Positions 8,842 through 17,269 of a stretch of 64,000 nt of DNA are shown piece by piece. The stretch is from NCBI GenBank assembly GCA_964652565.1, contig CAZZEC010000005.1, positions 12,591 through 76,590 on the forward strand, in the 5' to 3' direction. The stretch is from JBCCTX01 sp964652565. Lineage in GTDB: Bacteria; Bacteroidota; Bacteroidia; J057. The notes beneath the pieces are model-generated. The model had not been told where the DNA came from. It searched no databases and saw nothing but the letters and a program-made list of their open reading frames with translations. Each line of letters begins with the position of its first letter. Position 1 is the first letter of the stretch. Made by a program: the position numbers and the translations under genes.

Positions 8842-9714
8842 ATGAGCTGGTTTAAAAGAGGCAAAAAGAATATTCAGACTCGTACTGAAGATAAAAATAA
8901 TACTCCAGGTGGGCTTTGGACAAAATGCCCCAATTGTAAAAAGGCATTGCAATCTAAAATTCTTCGCAAAGATCGATTCGTTTGCATGTATTGCGACCAT
9001 CATCTGCGCATAGGAAGTGAAGAATATTTTGCGATTTTATTTGATGATGAAAAATATCACGAACTCAATTCCAAACTTACCTCTGCAGATCCTCTCCATT
9101 TCGAAGACACCAAAAAGTATATGGATAGGATCGATGCTTCATCCAGAAAAAGTGGGTTAAATGACGCCGTAAGAACAGCTTATGGACTCGTAAATGGTCG
9201 GGAACTCATGGCGGCATGTATGGATTTCAAATTTATTGGGGGAAGTATGGGAAGTGTCGTAGGAGAAAAAATCTCTCGGGCTATTCAACATTGCCTAAAA
9301 CATAAGATGCCGCTACTAATCATTTCCAAAAGCGGTGGTGCCAGAATGATGGAAGGAGCCTTTAGTCTCATGCAAATGGCAAAAATCAGCGCACAACTCT
9401 CTCTCTTGGATAACCAAAAGATCCCTTATATATCTTTGCTTACAGATCCAACGACAGGGGGAGTAACAGCCAGTTTTGCCATGCTGGGCGATCTTAATAT
9501 CTCGGAGCCAGGAGCCTTAATTGGTTTTGCTGGACCAAGAGTGATCAAAGAAACTATTGGTAAAGATCTCCCCGAGGGATTTCAACAAGCAGAATTCGTA
9601 TTAGAACACGGGTTTCTCGATTTTATCGTACACCGTAAAGAATTAAAAGATCGTCTTTCTTCTGTTTTAGATATTCTCATATCTGAAAGAGAAGTTGAAT
9701 ATGCCCCACTTTAG
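8842..9714 (+). CDS. accD: Acetyl-CoA carboxylase carboxyltransferase beta subunit
   Basis: Transfers the carboxyl group from biotin carboxyl carrier protein to acetyl-CoA, the first committed step of fatty acid synthesis, together with AccA. An N-terminal zinc ribbon uses C29, C32, C48 and C51. The crotonase-like domain follows, with KSGGARMMEG and TDPTTGGVTASFAMLGD, both typical of AccD. Its length of 290 residues is standard. It is divergent from alkB and convergent with trxA. accA and the biotin subunits are not in the window. Confidence 0.96.
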   Translation: MSWFKRGKKNIQTRTEDKNNTPGGLWTKCPNCKKALQSKILRKDRFVCMYCDHHLRIGSEEYFAILFDDEKYHELNSKLTSADPLHFEDTKKYMDRIDASSRKSGLNDAVRTAYGLVNGRELMAACMDFKFIGGSMGSVVGEKISRAIQHCLKHKMPLLIISKSGGARMMEGAFSLMQMAKISAQLSLLDNQKIPYISLLTDPTTGGVTASFAMLGDLNISEPGALIGFAGPRVIKETIGKDLPEGFQQAEFVLEHGFLDFIVHRKELKDRLSSVLDILISEREVEYAPL

Positions 9715-9793
9715 ACAACATTTTGTCCACAAAAGTATACAGGGAAGAAATCAAAGATCTCTTCCCTGTAATTTTTTAGAAAAAACTTTACAC

Positions 9794-10117
9794 TCAAGCA
9801 TGTGTATGCAACTTACTAGACAATACCGCCTTCGTCGTAAGCCCAATGTGCTTGTCTACAACTTCTCCATTCTTAAAGACCAACATAGTAGGTATACTTC
9901 TGACACCGTATTTCGATGATGTCTCAAAGTTATTATCTACATCCAACTTACCTACAACAGCCTGACCATCAAGCTCTTCAGCAAGTTCTTCTATGATTGG
10001 AGCAATTGCCCGACATGGCCCACACCACTCAGCCCAGAAATCTACCAGTACTGGTTTTTCTGAGTTAAGCACAGTTTCTTCAAAATTCGCATCTGTAATC
10101 TCTATTGGCTTTCCCAT
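9794..10117 (-). CDS. trxA: Thioredoxin
   Basis: Small cytoplasmic disulfide reductase of 107 residues with the canonical WCGPC active site (C32 and C35). It also has the conserved DFWAEW lead-in, the cis-proline segment (RSIPT) and a C-terminal Gly-rich turn. There is no signal peptide, so it works in the cytosol with thioredoxin reductase. It is downstream of mutS on the same strand but separated by 446 bp, so it is probably transcribed alone. Confidence 0.96.
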   Translation of the reverse strand: MGKPIEITDANFEETVLNSEKPVLVDFWAEWCGPCRAIAPIIEELAEELDGQAVVGKLDVDNNFETSSKYGVRSIPTMLVFKNGEVVDKHIGLTTKAVLSSKLHTHA

Positions 10118-10453
10118 TATTTGACAATTAATATATTAATGATGTTTATACTTAAACTCTACAATGCTAATGTTAAATATATTTTTTATAATACAAAATT
10201 AATCTATTTTCATTGTGCCAACTATCACATATTTGACACTATTCTACAAACATCTGATAATCAGAATTTTATACATTAACGGTCATTTAAGGTAATCCAA
10301 TAGTTAAAAATTTATTTTCGACGGGAAAAGTTTTGCATCCTATTTGCTCTTATGTAGGAAAAGTCGCAAGAACTTTTTTGTATGTCAAACATAACAAATT
10401 AACTGTATTACTTATGAGCGTTAACTTACAACCATCACGTTGCTCTTTTGAAT

Positions 10454-10562
10454 CAGATATTATTATCTGGCCTGCAATGTAACGCCTTACATTGATAGCA
10501 TATTGCTAATTGTCATTAGTTGATAGTTTGCCATCCATTCTATCGGCTAATGACATTTTTTT
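10454..10562 (+). ncRNA. Candidate small RNA: four hairpins ending in a terminator
   Basis: Four stem-loops follow one another: 10454-10469 (6-bp stem, 4-nt loop), 10475-10494 (8-bp stem, CGCC loop), 10496-10508 (5-bp stem) and 10511-10555 (16-bp stem). The last is followed by seven T. The 16-bp stem contains two U-G pairs that exist only in plus-strand RNA, and the first stem can also be extended by a U-G pair. These favour plus-strand transcription. The 5' end is not visible, and no convincing promoter was found. It may be an sRNA, or only the end of a longer non-coding transcript. Confidence 0.4.
10511..10562 (+). terminator. Strong plus-strand intrinsic terminator
   Basis: A 16-bp stem (10511-10526 with 10540-10555, including two U-G pairs) with a 13-nt loop, followed directly by a run of seven T. 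On the minus strand the two U-G pairs become A-C mismatches and no T-tract follows. It is therefore not a good mutS terminator. Confidence 0.75.
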
Positions 10563-10563
10563 A

Positions 10564-13188
10564 TCATTCAGTTAATGCCTTCTTTATTTCCTGTAATTTA
10601 AGCAAAGCCTCTACGGGTGTCATACGATCAATATCCACACCACTCAAAATTTGTCGTATCTTGAGGGTATCAGCATCTTTTAATTCAAACATATTTAGCT
10701 GTATAGACTGTTGGCTTGAAAATTTTACTTGTTGAGCAGCATCTTTATCGTTCACCCGATGTTGTTCAAAATGACTGAGCAGTTGTCTGGCACGATCAGT
10801 AAGTGTCTCGGGCATTCCTGCCATTTCTGCCACGTGAATCCCAAAGCTATGCTCACTACCCCCTTTCTTCAACTTTCGCATAAACAATATGTTCCCCTCC
10901 ACCTCTTTTACAGATACATTGAAATTTTTTACTCTTTCTAACCTATGTGTTAATTCATTTAATTCGTGATAGTGCGTGGCAAACATGGTCCTTGCCTTAC
11001 ATGAAGGATTTTCATGCAGATATTCCACGAGTGCCCAGGCAATAGAAATCCCATCATAGGTACTGGTACCTCTCCCTATTTCATCCAAAATAATAAGACT
11101 CTTACAGGTAGCATTATTGGCGATCTGAGCAGTCTCATTCATTTCAACCATAAACGTCGATTCACCACTTGAAATATTATCTGATGCACCTACCCTAGTA
11201 AAAATTTTATCCACTAATCCTATTTTGGCATTTTTAGCAGGGACAAAACTTCCAATTTGTGCCATCAATACAACAAGTGCCGTCTGACGGAGTAAAGCAG
11301 ATTTACCTGCCATATTTGGTCCAGTAATGATCAGTATTTGTTGGTCTTTGCTATTCAGGGAGACATCATTGGGGATATAAGGGTTGTCTATAGGTAAGGT
11401 AGTTTCTATTACCGGGTGCCGACCCTCTTTAATATCTATCTCTTCTTCTTCTGTTAAAACAGGTTTGACGTATTGATTTTTCTTGGCCAGGATATGGAAA
11501 CTCAACAAGACATCAACCTCTGCCAGCACCTGAGCATTTGCTTGTACTGTGTGGATAAACTGTTGGAGTTGTAATATGAATTGCTGATAGCAGGCAGCCT
11601 CTATACTACTTATGCGCTCATTGGCTGTGAGTATCTTTTCTTCGTAAATTTTCAGCTCTTCAGTAATATACCGCTCTGCATTTGTAAGTGTTTGTTTCCT
11701 GATCCATACATTAGGCACCTTTGTCTTATGGGCATGTGTCACTTCTAAATAATAACCAAATACTTTGTTGTAGCCTATTTTCAATGAAGTAATACCCGTT
11801 TGCTGAATTTCCCTTTGTTGCATCTGTAGCAATAGATCATTACTATTGCGCTTCATATCCCGTAACTCATCTAACTCATCAGAAATTCCATCCGCTATTA
11901 CTGTTCCTTCCCCCAAATTCCCGACCTCATCTCTAAGATAACGTCGTAAAACATCCCTTAAAGGACTAACGTCTTCTATTGTATGAGCCTTTTTTGTGAG
12001 AGGAGATAAATTGAACCTTTCCAATAGTAGTTTGATATCTGGAATCAATTCCAAAGATTGCCGCAAACTTATAGCTTCTTTAGGCACAAGTTTTCCCGTT
12101 GCAATCTTAGCAGCTAATCGCTCTAAATCTGCAACTTGTTTGATAAGGCCTTCTAACTTTGATGATAAAACTGGCTGACTGACAAATGCTTCTACAATCT
12201 CTAAACGTTGATTGATTTGAATGGGATCTTTGAGCGGAAGCAAGAGAGATTTTCTCATCATTCTAGCTCCCATAGGCGTGTATGTGTAGTCCATTACATC
12301 TACCAGGGCTTTTCCATCGGGATGTAGAGGTTGAATAAGTTCTAGATTCTTAACTGTGAACTGATCCAACCATACAAATTCAGAATCGTCAAATAAATAT
12401 ATCCGACTTATATGTCCCAGTTGATGTTGCTGATTTTCTTCCAGATAGTAAATAATGGCACCAGAAGCAATGGTACCACAGGTCTCAGATTCTACTCCAA
12501 AACCTTTAAGTGAAGTAGTTCCTAGTAATTGTAGTAACTTTTCTTTAGCATATGCTAACTGATACACCCAATCTTCTACCCTGGTAATATATAATTTATC
12601 CCCAAACAATCTTTGAAACTGCCTGATATCTTTTTTGGATACTAAGACCTCAGAAGGCTGAAGTGTGTGTAGCAGTTTGTCTGTGTATTTTGCATCTCCT
12701 GAACAGCAAAAAAACTCTCCTGTGGAAACTTCCAGAAAAGATATTCCTATTTCTTTTGAACTATGAAAATAAATACTTGCCAGATAGTTGTGTTTTCCCC
12801 CTTCCAACACTTTATCATTGAGTGTAACTCCAGGTGTGACCAGTTCTGTTACCCCACGTTTTACAATTCCCTTTGCCTGTTTTGGGTCCTCTAATTGATC
12901 GCATACTGCTACACGCATCCCCGCTCGAATCAATTTAGGTAAATAGGTATCTAAAGCGTGATGGGGAAACCCTGCTAATTCTACGTGAGAAGCAGATCCA
13001 TTGGCACGTTTTGTTAAAATAATACCTAGGATTTTGGCTACTTTTACAGCGTCCTCACCAAAAGTTTCATAAAAATCTCCTACCCGAAATAATAGCACAG
13101 CTCCTGGATACTTAGATTTAATAGTGTAATACTGCCGCATTAAGGGCGTTTGAGAGGTATCTTTAGTTTTCCGAGATGATTTACCCAC
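10564..13188 (-). CDS. mutS: DNA mismatch repair protein MutS
   Basis: Cytoplasmic mismatch sensor that recruits MutL. The N-terminal domain has the Phe-x-Glu mismatch-reading motif in GDFYETFG. The connector, lever and clamp regions follow. The C-terminal ATPase has Walker A (GPNMAGKSALLR), the STFMVEMNETA signature, the Walker B segment (LIILDEIGRGTSTYDG) and the FATHYHEL motif. The size of 874 residues is that of full-length MutS1. It is divergent from pfkA, and a TAnnTTTG element lies 38 bp upstream of its start. Confidence 0.97.
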   Translation of the reverse strand: MGKSSRKTKDTSQTPLMRQYYTIKSKYPGAVLLFRVGDFYETFGEDAVKVAKILGIILTKRANGSASHVELAGFPHHALDTYLPKLIRAGMRVAVCDQLEDPKQAKGIVKRGVTELVTPGVTLNDKVLEGGKHNYLASIYFHSSKEIGISFLEVSTGEFFCCSGDAKYTDKLLHTLQPSEVLVSKKDIRQFQRLFGDKLYITRVEDWVYQLAYAKEKLLQLLGTTSLKGFGVESETCGTIASGAIIYYLEENQQHQLGHISRIYLFDDSEFVWLDQFTVKNLELIQPLHPDGKALVDVMDYTYTPMGARMMRKSLLLPLKDPIQINQRLEIVEAFVSQPVLSSKLEGLIKQVADLERLAAKIATGKLVPKEAISLRQSLELIPDIKLLLERFNLSPLTKKAHTIEDVSPLRDVLRRYLRDEVGNLGEGTVIADGISDELDELRDMKRNSNDLLLQMQQREIQQTGITSLKIGYNKVFGYYLEVTHAHKTKVPNVWIRKQTLTNAERYITEELKIYEEKILTANERISSIEAACYQQFILQLQQFIHTVQANAQVLAEVDVLLSFHILAKKNQYVKPVLTEEEEIDIKEGRHPVIETTLPIDNPYIPNDVSLNSKDQQILIITGPNMAGKSALLRQTALVVLMAQIGSFVPAKNAKIGLVDKIFTRVGASDNISSGESTFMVEMNETAQIANNATCKSLIILDEIGRGTSTYDGISIAWALVEYLHENPSCKARTMFATHYHELNELTHRLERVKNFNVSVKEVEGNILFMRKLKKGGSEHSFGIHVAEMAGMPETLTDRARQLLSHFEQHRVNDKDAAQQVKFSSQQSIQLNMFELKDADTLKIRQILSGVDIDRMTPVEALLKLQEIKKALTE

Positions 13189-13225
13189 TATGAATATTCA
13201 TATTACCAGATCGACATATAGTTGA

Positions 13226-13233
13226 CAAAGATA
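13226..13233 (-). promoter_or_regulatory. Probable mutS -7 element
   Basis: TATCTTTG on the minus strand, an exact match to the Bacteroidota -7 consensus, 38 bp before the mutS start codon. No TTG occurs at the usual 19-21 bp upstream spacing, so the assignment rests on the -7 box alone. Confidence 0.5.
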
Positions 13234-13243
13234 AAAAATAATG

Positions 13244-13274
13244 TTGGTCTTGCTTTCTTAAGCAACTATATTTG
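13244..13274 (+). promoter_or_regulatory. Bacteroidota-type promoter for pfkA
   Basis: TTG at 13244-13246, a 20-bp spacer and TATATTTG at 13267-13274 match the -33/-7 consensus exactly. Transcription would start about 100 nt before the pfkA ATG. A 15-bp near-palindrome (13269-13283, 7-bp arms) overlaps the -7 box and could be an operator. Confidence 0.65.
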
Positions 13275-13386
13275 GGCCAAATAAAATAAAACGTACCGTT
13301 TCAACAAACGCTAGATAAGATGTCAGTTGAGAACATACTAGGAATAGTATTTACGGTTATACAATACAAAAAAACAAAATTCTCAA

Positions 13387-14487
13387 ATGAAAAAACGCAT
13401 TCTCGTTGTTACAGGTGGGGGTGATTGTCCAGGTCTCAACGCAGTCATTCGCGCAATTGTTAAACGTTCTATGCAAGAAGAAAATTGGGAGATATTGGGT
13501 AGCCGGGAAGCATTTAACGGATTACTATCTGATCCACAAGACATCATCCATTTGGATTCACATGCTGTAGCAGGGATTCACGTGAAAGGGGGAACTATCA
13601 TAGGTACTACAAATAAGGGAGGCCCATTTAACTGGCCGGTACAGCAAGCTGATGGATCTTGGACAACAGAGGATGTATCTGATGAACTCATACGTAGATG
13701 CCACGAATTAGGCGTAGAAGCTGTTATTAGTATTGGTGGAGATGGATCCCAAAGAATATCTCAAGCACTGTACGAAAAAGGTCTCAATATCGTTGGCGTG
13801 CCAAAAACGATTGATAATGATTTATCTGCCACAGATTATACATTTGGTTTTCGGACAGCTGCACAAATAGCTACGGAAGCTGTAGATAAACTGGTAACAA
13901 CTGCAGAAAGTCACAATCGAGTGATGATCCTTGAGGTAATGGGAAGAGATGCAGGCTGGATAGCACTACATGCAGCAGTTGCAGGCGGTGCAGAAGTGTG
14001 TCTCATCCCTGAAATTCCCTACGATATACACGCTGTAGTCAATCGAATCAACAAACGATTTAACAATCACAGAGGATTTGCCAATATCGTTGTAGCAGAA
14101 GGTGCCAGACCGAAAGAAGGTACCGTATTTGCGAGAGAATCAGCAGAGATTGGGTATCAAAATAAGCGTTTGGGAGGGGTATGTTACCAATTAGCAGAGG
14201 AAATTAAGGCTGCAGGATGTGAAGAAAGTATACGCGTAACTGTACTTGGGCATTTACAAAGAGGAGGAACTCCCATAGCGTTTGATAGAATATTAGCAAC
14301 CGAATTTGGTGTAAAAGCCTTTGAAATGGTCTTGGAAAAGAAATTTGGAAGAATGGCTGCTTATAAAAATAATACCATCATTGATGTTTCTTTACTTGAG
14401 GCCACCAAAGACTACAATCATATCAATCCCGATTCTTTTTTATTGAGAACTGCCAGAGGAATAGGCATTAGTTTTGGTGATGATTAA
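13387..14487 (+). CDS. pfkA: 6-phosphofructokinase (phosphoryl donor ATP or PPi uncertain)
   Basis: Phosphorylates fructose-6-phosphate in glycolysis. Family motifs are the N-terminal GGDCPGLNAVIR loop, the GGDGS donor-site segment, PKTIDND with the catalytic Asp, and EVMGRDAGWIA for the sugar phosphate. The GGDGS Gly is the residue found in ATP-dependent enzymes. However, PKTIDND has Lys where E. coli PfkA has Gly, a feature of PPi-using enzymes and of some ATP-using 'group III' PFKs. The 366-residue length is also group III-like rather than the 320 of E. coli. It has its own promoter upstream, and fbaA, the next glycolytic step, is in the same window. Confidence 0.92.
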   Translation: MKKRILVVTGGGDCPGLNAVIRAIVKRSMQEENWEILGSREAFNGLLSDPQDIIHLDSHAVAGIHVKGGTIIGTTNKGGPFNWPVQQADGSWTTEDVSDELIRRCHELGVEAVISIGGDGSQRISQALYEKGLNIVGVPKTIDNDLSATDYTFGFRTAAQIATEAVDKLVTTAESHNRVMILEVMGRDAGWIALHAAVAGGAEVCLIPEIPYDIHAVVNRINKRFNNHRGFANIVVAEGARPKEGTVFARESAEIGYQNKRLGGVCYQLAEEIKAAGCEESIRVTVLGHLQRGGTPIAFDRILATEFGVKAFEMVLEKKFGRMAAYKNNTIIDVSLLEATKDYNHINPDSFLLRTARGIGISFGDD

Positions 14488-14676
14488 ATTTCCGCCCATT
14501 CGCATTTTTTTTTTAGAAGCTCTGGTTTAACCTATTGGCCTATTACCCTGTAATATTACTACTACACAATTACTCAGAATTGTCATTTGCTATCCAACCT
14601 CAAAAAATTCTTTTCGTTTAAAAGAATGGTCTTTCTATTCATTATGAAACATCAATTATATTTAGGATAGCGTAAT

Positions 14677-16992
14677 ATGTACAAAATTACTGGGGCATGC
14701 TGTACAATTGTACTATTGATATCATTCCTCCCTTCATTGATGGGTCAAAATAAAAAAGTAGCCGTCGTGCTAAGTGGCGGGGGAGCAAAGGGATTAGCTC
14801 ATATTGGAATATTAAAAGTGTTAGAAGAACATGGGATTCCTATTGATTATATTGCAGGGACCTCTATGGGAGGCGTAATTGGGGGATTTTATGCTGCGGG
14901 ATATTCTCCAAAACAAATAGAAGAAATTGCCCTATCTAAGGAATTTCAGGATTGGATCAACGGACGTATTCCACCTCCTTATCAGTATTTCTTTCCAAAA
15001 TCAGCTCCTACGCCTTCTATCCTTAGCCTGGAACTAAAGGTAAAATCTGGCCTACAAGCACAATTATCAACTTATCTGGCGAAAGATCTTAGTTTAAACC
15101 TCACCCTGGCAGAAAAACTCATACAGTCTTCCAGGATGGCAAACAATAATTTTGATAGTCTTTTTATTCCCTTTCGTACTACTGCTTCTGAGATTTTTAC
15201 GCAAGAGTTGCTTGAACTAGATTCAGGATATCTGGATCGCGCTATTCGGGCTACCATGTCAGTTCCCCTTTTTTATCGCCCAATAAAAATTGACAATAGA
15301 TATGTCTTCGATGGAGGTATTTATAATAATTTCCCCACTGACATTGTACAAAATGATTTTCAGCCGGATGTAATCATAGGTGTAAATGTTTCTGATAAAA
15401 ATTTTAATGAATACCCCTATGAAAACGATGATGAACTTCTTTCTCAGGCTCTTTTTTTTAGTATAGTAAGCAAATCAGATACATCCTTAGGCCCGAATGA
15501 TGTGTATTTACAACCGCGTATTAGCCGATTTAATGCGTTGGATTTCACAAAAGTACAGGCCATAATAGACAGTGGGTATGCAGAAGCTTATGCGCACCTG
15601 AATGAAATAAAATCCAAAATTAACCGTCGTGTAGATACTTCTTACCTTATCGAAAAAAGAAACAACTATTGGGCTGACACCCTCCCACTCAGATTTGGCC
15701 AGGTAAAGGTCCTAGGCCCGAACCTGTTTCAGGAGTCTTACATTCGGAAATTTCTGACTAGAAAACAGGGCATTCAATCCATGGAAGAAATAAAGACTCA
15801 TTATTATAAATTGACCAGTGAAGCCTACTTCGAGCAAATGATTCCGCAGATCCTTTACCAGGATGGTGATAGCACATTCACTTTTCAGGTAAAACTCAAA
15901 CCGGAAAAAGTACTGGACTTTAATGTAGGTGTATTAGCAGCATCGAGAGGAATTGGGTTTCTGTACGGATCTGCAGAATTAATACACCTTGGCAATCAAC
16001 TCACAAAATTTACCTTAAACGGATATGCAGGTGGATTTTATCAAAGCTTTTCATTGAGGTCTAAAACTATATTTGCTAATTCTCCACAAATATATCTGGA
16101 ACCTGTGTTTGTATACAATTACTGGGATTACCTTGATACAGAAGATTTTCTTGTCTCTGGCGATAGTCCAGTGATACTAGAGAGAACTGATCGAAAGCTA
16201 GGTCTTAACTTTGGTGTAGCCTTAGGAAATCTAAGAAAGTTGCGTCTGGAAGCAGCTTATGTAAGAAATACCGATCGATTTAGTAACCTGGATATTATCA
16301 ATCCCAATGATGATCTAGACAAATTAACATATTCAGGATTCAAAGGGACCTTTGAAGTCTCAAGGAACAATCTCAATAAAAAACAATATTCTAACCAAGG
16401 GTCCAGATATCAATTTTCTGTAAATTTTCACTCGGGAAAAGAAAATTACTCACCTGGAACAACCTCTTTAATTGAATCTAAGCAAGAATCTATTCACACA
16501 TGGTGGAAAATAAGCAGTGAGACAGAACGCTATATCCCACTGAGTAGATTGTGGACATTGGGCTATCAAATCGAAGGAGTTGCGTCCAATTTACCTGAAT
16601 TCTCAAATTTTCAAAGTACGCTTCTGTATGCTCCAGAAATTAATCCCTTTCCAGAAACTCAAACATTATTTTTACACAATTTTAGAGCAGCATCATATGC
16701 TGCAGCAGGCTTCAAAACCATTTACCATTTTGGTAACAGTTTAGATTACAGATTAGAAGGTTATCTTGTAAATACAATAGGGAGAATCACCCGGGTTTCA
16801 GGACAGCCTCAAACACCTGAGATCACATATAATTGGTGGGACCCACACATAGCTGCCACTACAGGCCTTGTATTTCATACTCCATTTGGTCCCATCGGAT
16901 TAAGAGCTAATTACTATACAAGCAGTCAAAACAATTTTCAAATTTTGTTTCATGCTGGTTTCATAATATTCAATCCCAGATCTATGGATTGA
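14677..16992 (+). CDS. Patatin-like phospholipase with POTRA and outer-membrane barrel domain
   Basis: Secreted/outer-membrane lipase of the RssA/PlpD type. A signal peptide (about 1-23) is followed by a patatin domain with oxyanion loop GGGAKG (34-39), nucleophile S63 in GTSMGG and catalytic D212 in DGGIYNN. Around 340-410 is a POTRA-like segment (GQVKVLGPNLFQESYIRKFL). The last 360 residues alternate like a 16-strand BamA/Omp85-type barrel. This is the type Vd secretion design, where the barrel anchors or exports the lipase. Its natural substrate, probably phospholipid, is unknown. The 3' end overlaps the next convergent gene by 11 bp. Confidence 0.9.
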   Translation: MYKITGACCTIVLLISFLPSLMGQNKKVAVVLSGGGAKGLAHIGILKVLEEHGIPIDYIAGTSMGGVIGGFYAAGYSPKQIEEIALSKEFQDWINGRIPPPYQYFFPKSAPTPSILSLELKVKSGLQAQLSTYLAKDLSLNLTLAEKLIQSSRMANNNFDSLFIPFRTTASEIFTQELLELDSGYLDRAIRATMSVPLFYRPIKIDNRYVFDGGIYNNFPTDIVQNDFQPDVIIGVNVSDKNFNEYPYENDDELLSQALFFSIVSKSDTSLGPNDVYLQPRISRFNALDFTKVQAIIDSGYAEAYAHLNEIKSKINRRVDTSYLIEKRNNYWADTLPLRFGQVKVLGPNLFQESYIRKFLTRKQGIQSMEEIKTHYYKLTSEAYFEQMIPQILYQDGDSTFTFQVKLKPEKVLDFNVGVLAASRGIGFLYGSAELIHLGNQLTKFTLNGYAGGFYQSFSLRSKTIFANSPQIYLEPVFVYNYWDYLDTEDFLVSGDSPVILERTDRKLGLNFGVALGNLRKLRLEAAYVRNTDRFSNLDIINPNDDLDKLTYSGFKGTFEVSRNNLNKKQYSNQGSRYQFSVNFHSGKENYSPGTTSLIESKQESIHTWWKISSETERYIPLSRLWTLGYQIEGVASNLPEFSNFQSTLLYAPEINPFPETQTLFLHNFRAASYAAAGFKTIYHFGNSLDYRLEGYLVNTIGRITRVSGQPQTPEITYNWWDPHIAATTGLVFHTPFGPIGLRANYYTSSQNNFQILFHAGFIIFNPRSMD

Positions 16993-17218
16993 CTATCAAT
17001 TGGCCTACTACTTCCATTCTTTTAAAAACCGATTCCGTATGGGGAGCATCTCTTAGTTCCTCGGTGAGGTCTTGACCTGCCCAATGACGATAGTGTATCC
17101 CATTGCGCCAGTGCCTGCTTTCCGTAACGTCATAGATCAACCCCTTATAGGCTACCCAAATTTCCTCTCTCTCCTGACCATTTCTGAGTGCCAATTGACT
17201 ACGCGTATAAGAATCCAT
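16982..17218 (-). CDS. Small cytochrome-b5-like haem/steroid-binding domain protein
   Basis: A 78-residue, single-domain protein. The fold signature is visible as YTRSQLALRNG, WVAYKGLIYDVTES, then HYRHWAGQDLTEEL and the C-terminal ERMEVVGQL-like strand. Canonical b5 has HPGG as first ligand. Here the segment is HWRNG, with other His residues in HYRHWAG that could coordinate haem, as in the short bacterial members of the family. There is no signal or membrane helix. It lies 51 bp downstream of asd on the same strand and converges with the patatin gene, overlapping it by 11 bp. Role and ligand are unknown. Confidence 0.78.
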   Translation of the reverse strand: MDSYTRSQLALRNGQEREEIWVAYKGLIYDVTESRHWRNGIHYRHWAGQDLTEELRDAPHTESVFKRMEVVGQLIVNP

Positions 17219-17269
17219 ATAAGAAAGCTAAATAAAGGAATAAGGCGTAACGAGATACCCAAAGATGAT

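Larger units (their letters stand above)
10118..10563. other. 446-bp intergenic region with structured 3' part
   Basis: No coding sequence. The first 300 bp carry the trxA upstream region and are AT-rich. The last 110 bp hold four consecutive hairpins and a strong plus-strand terminator, described separately. Confidence 0.7.
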
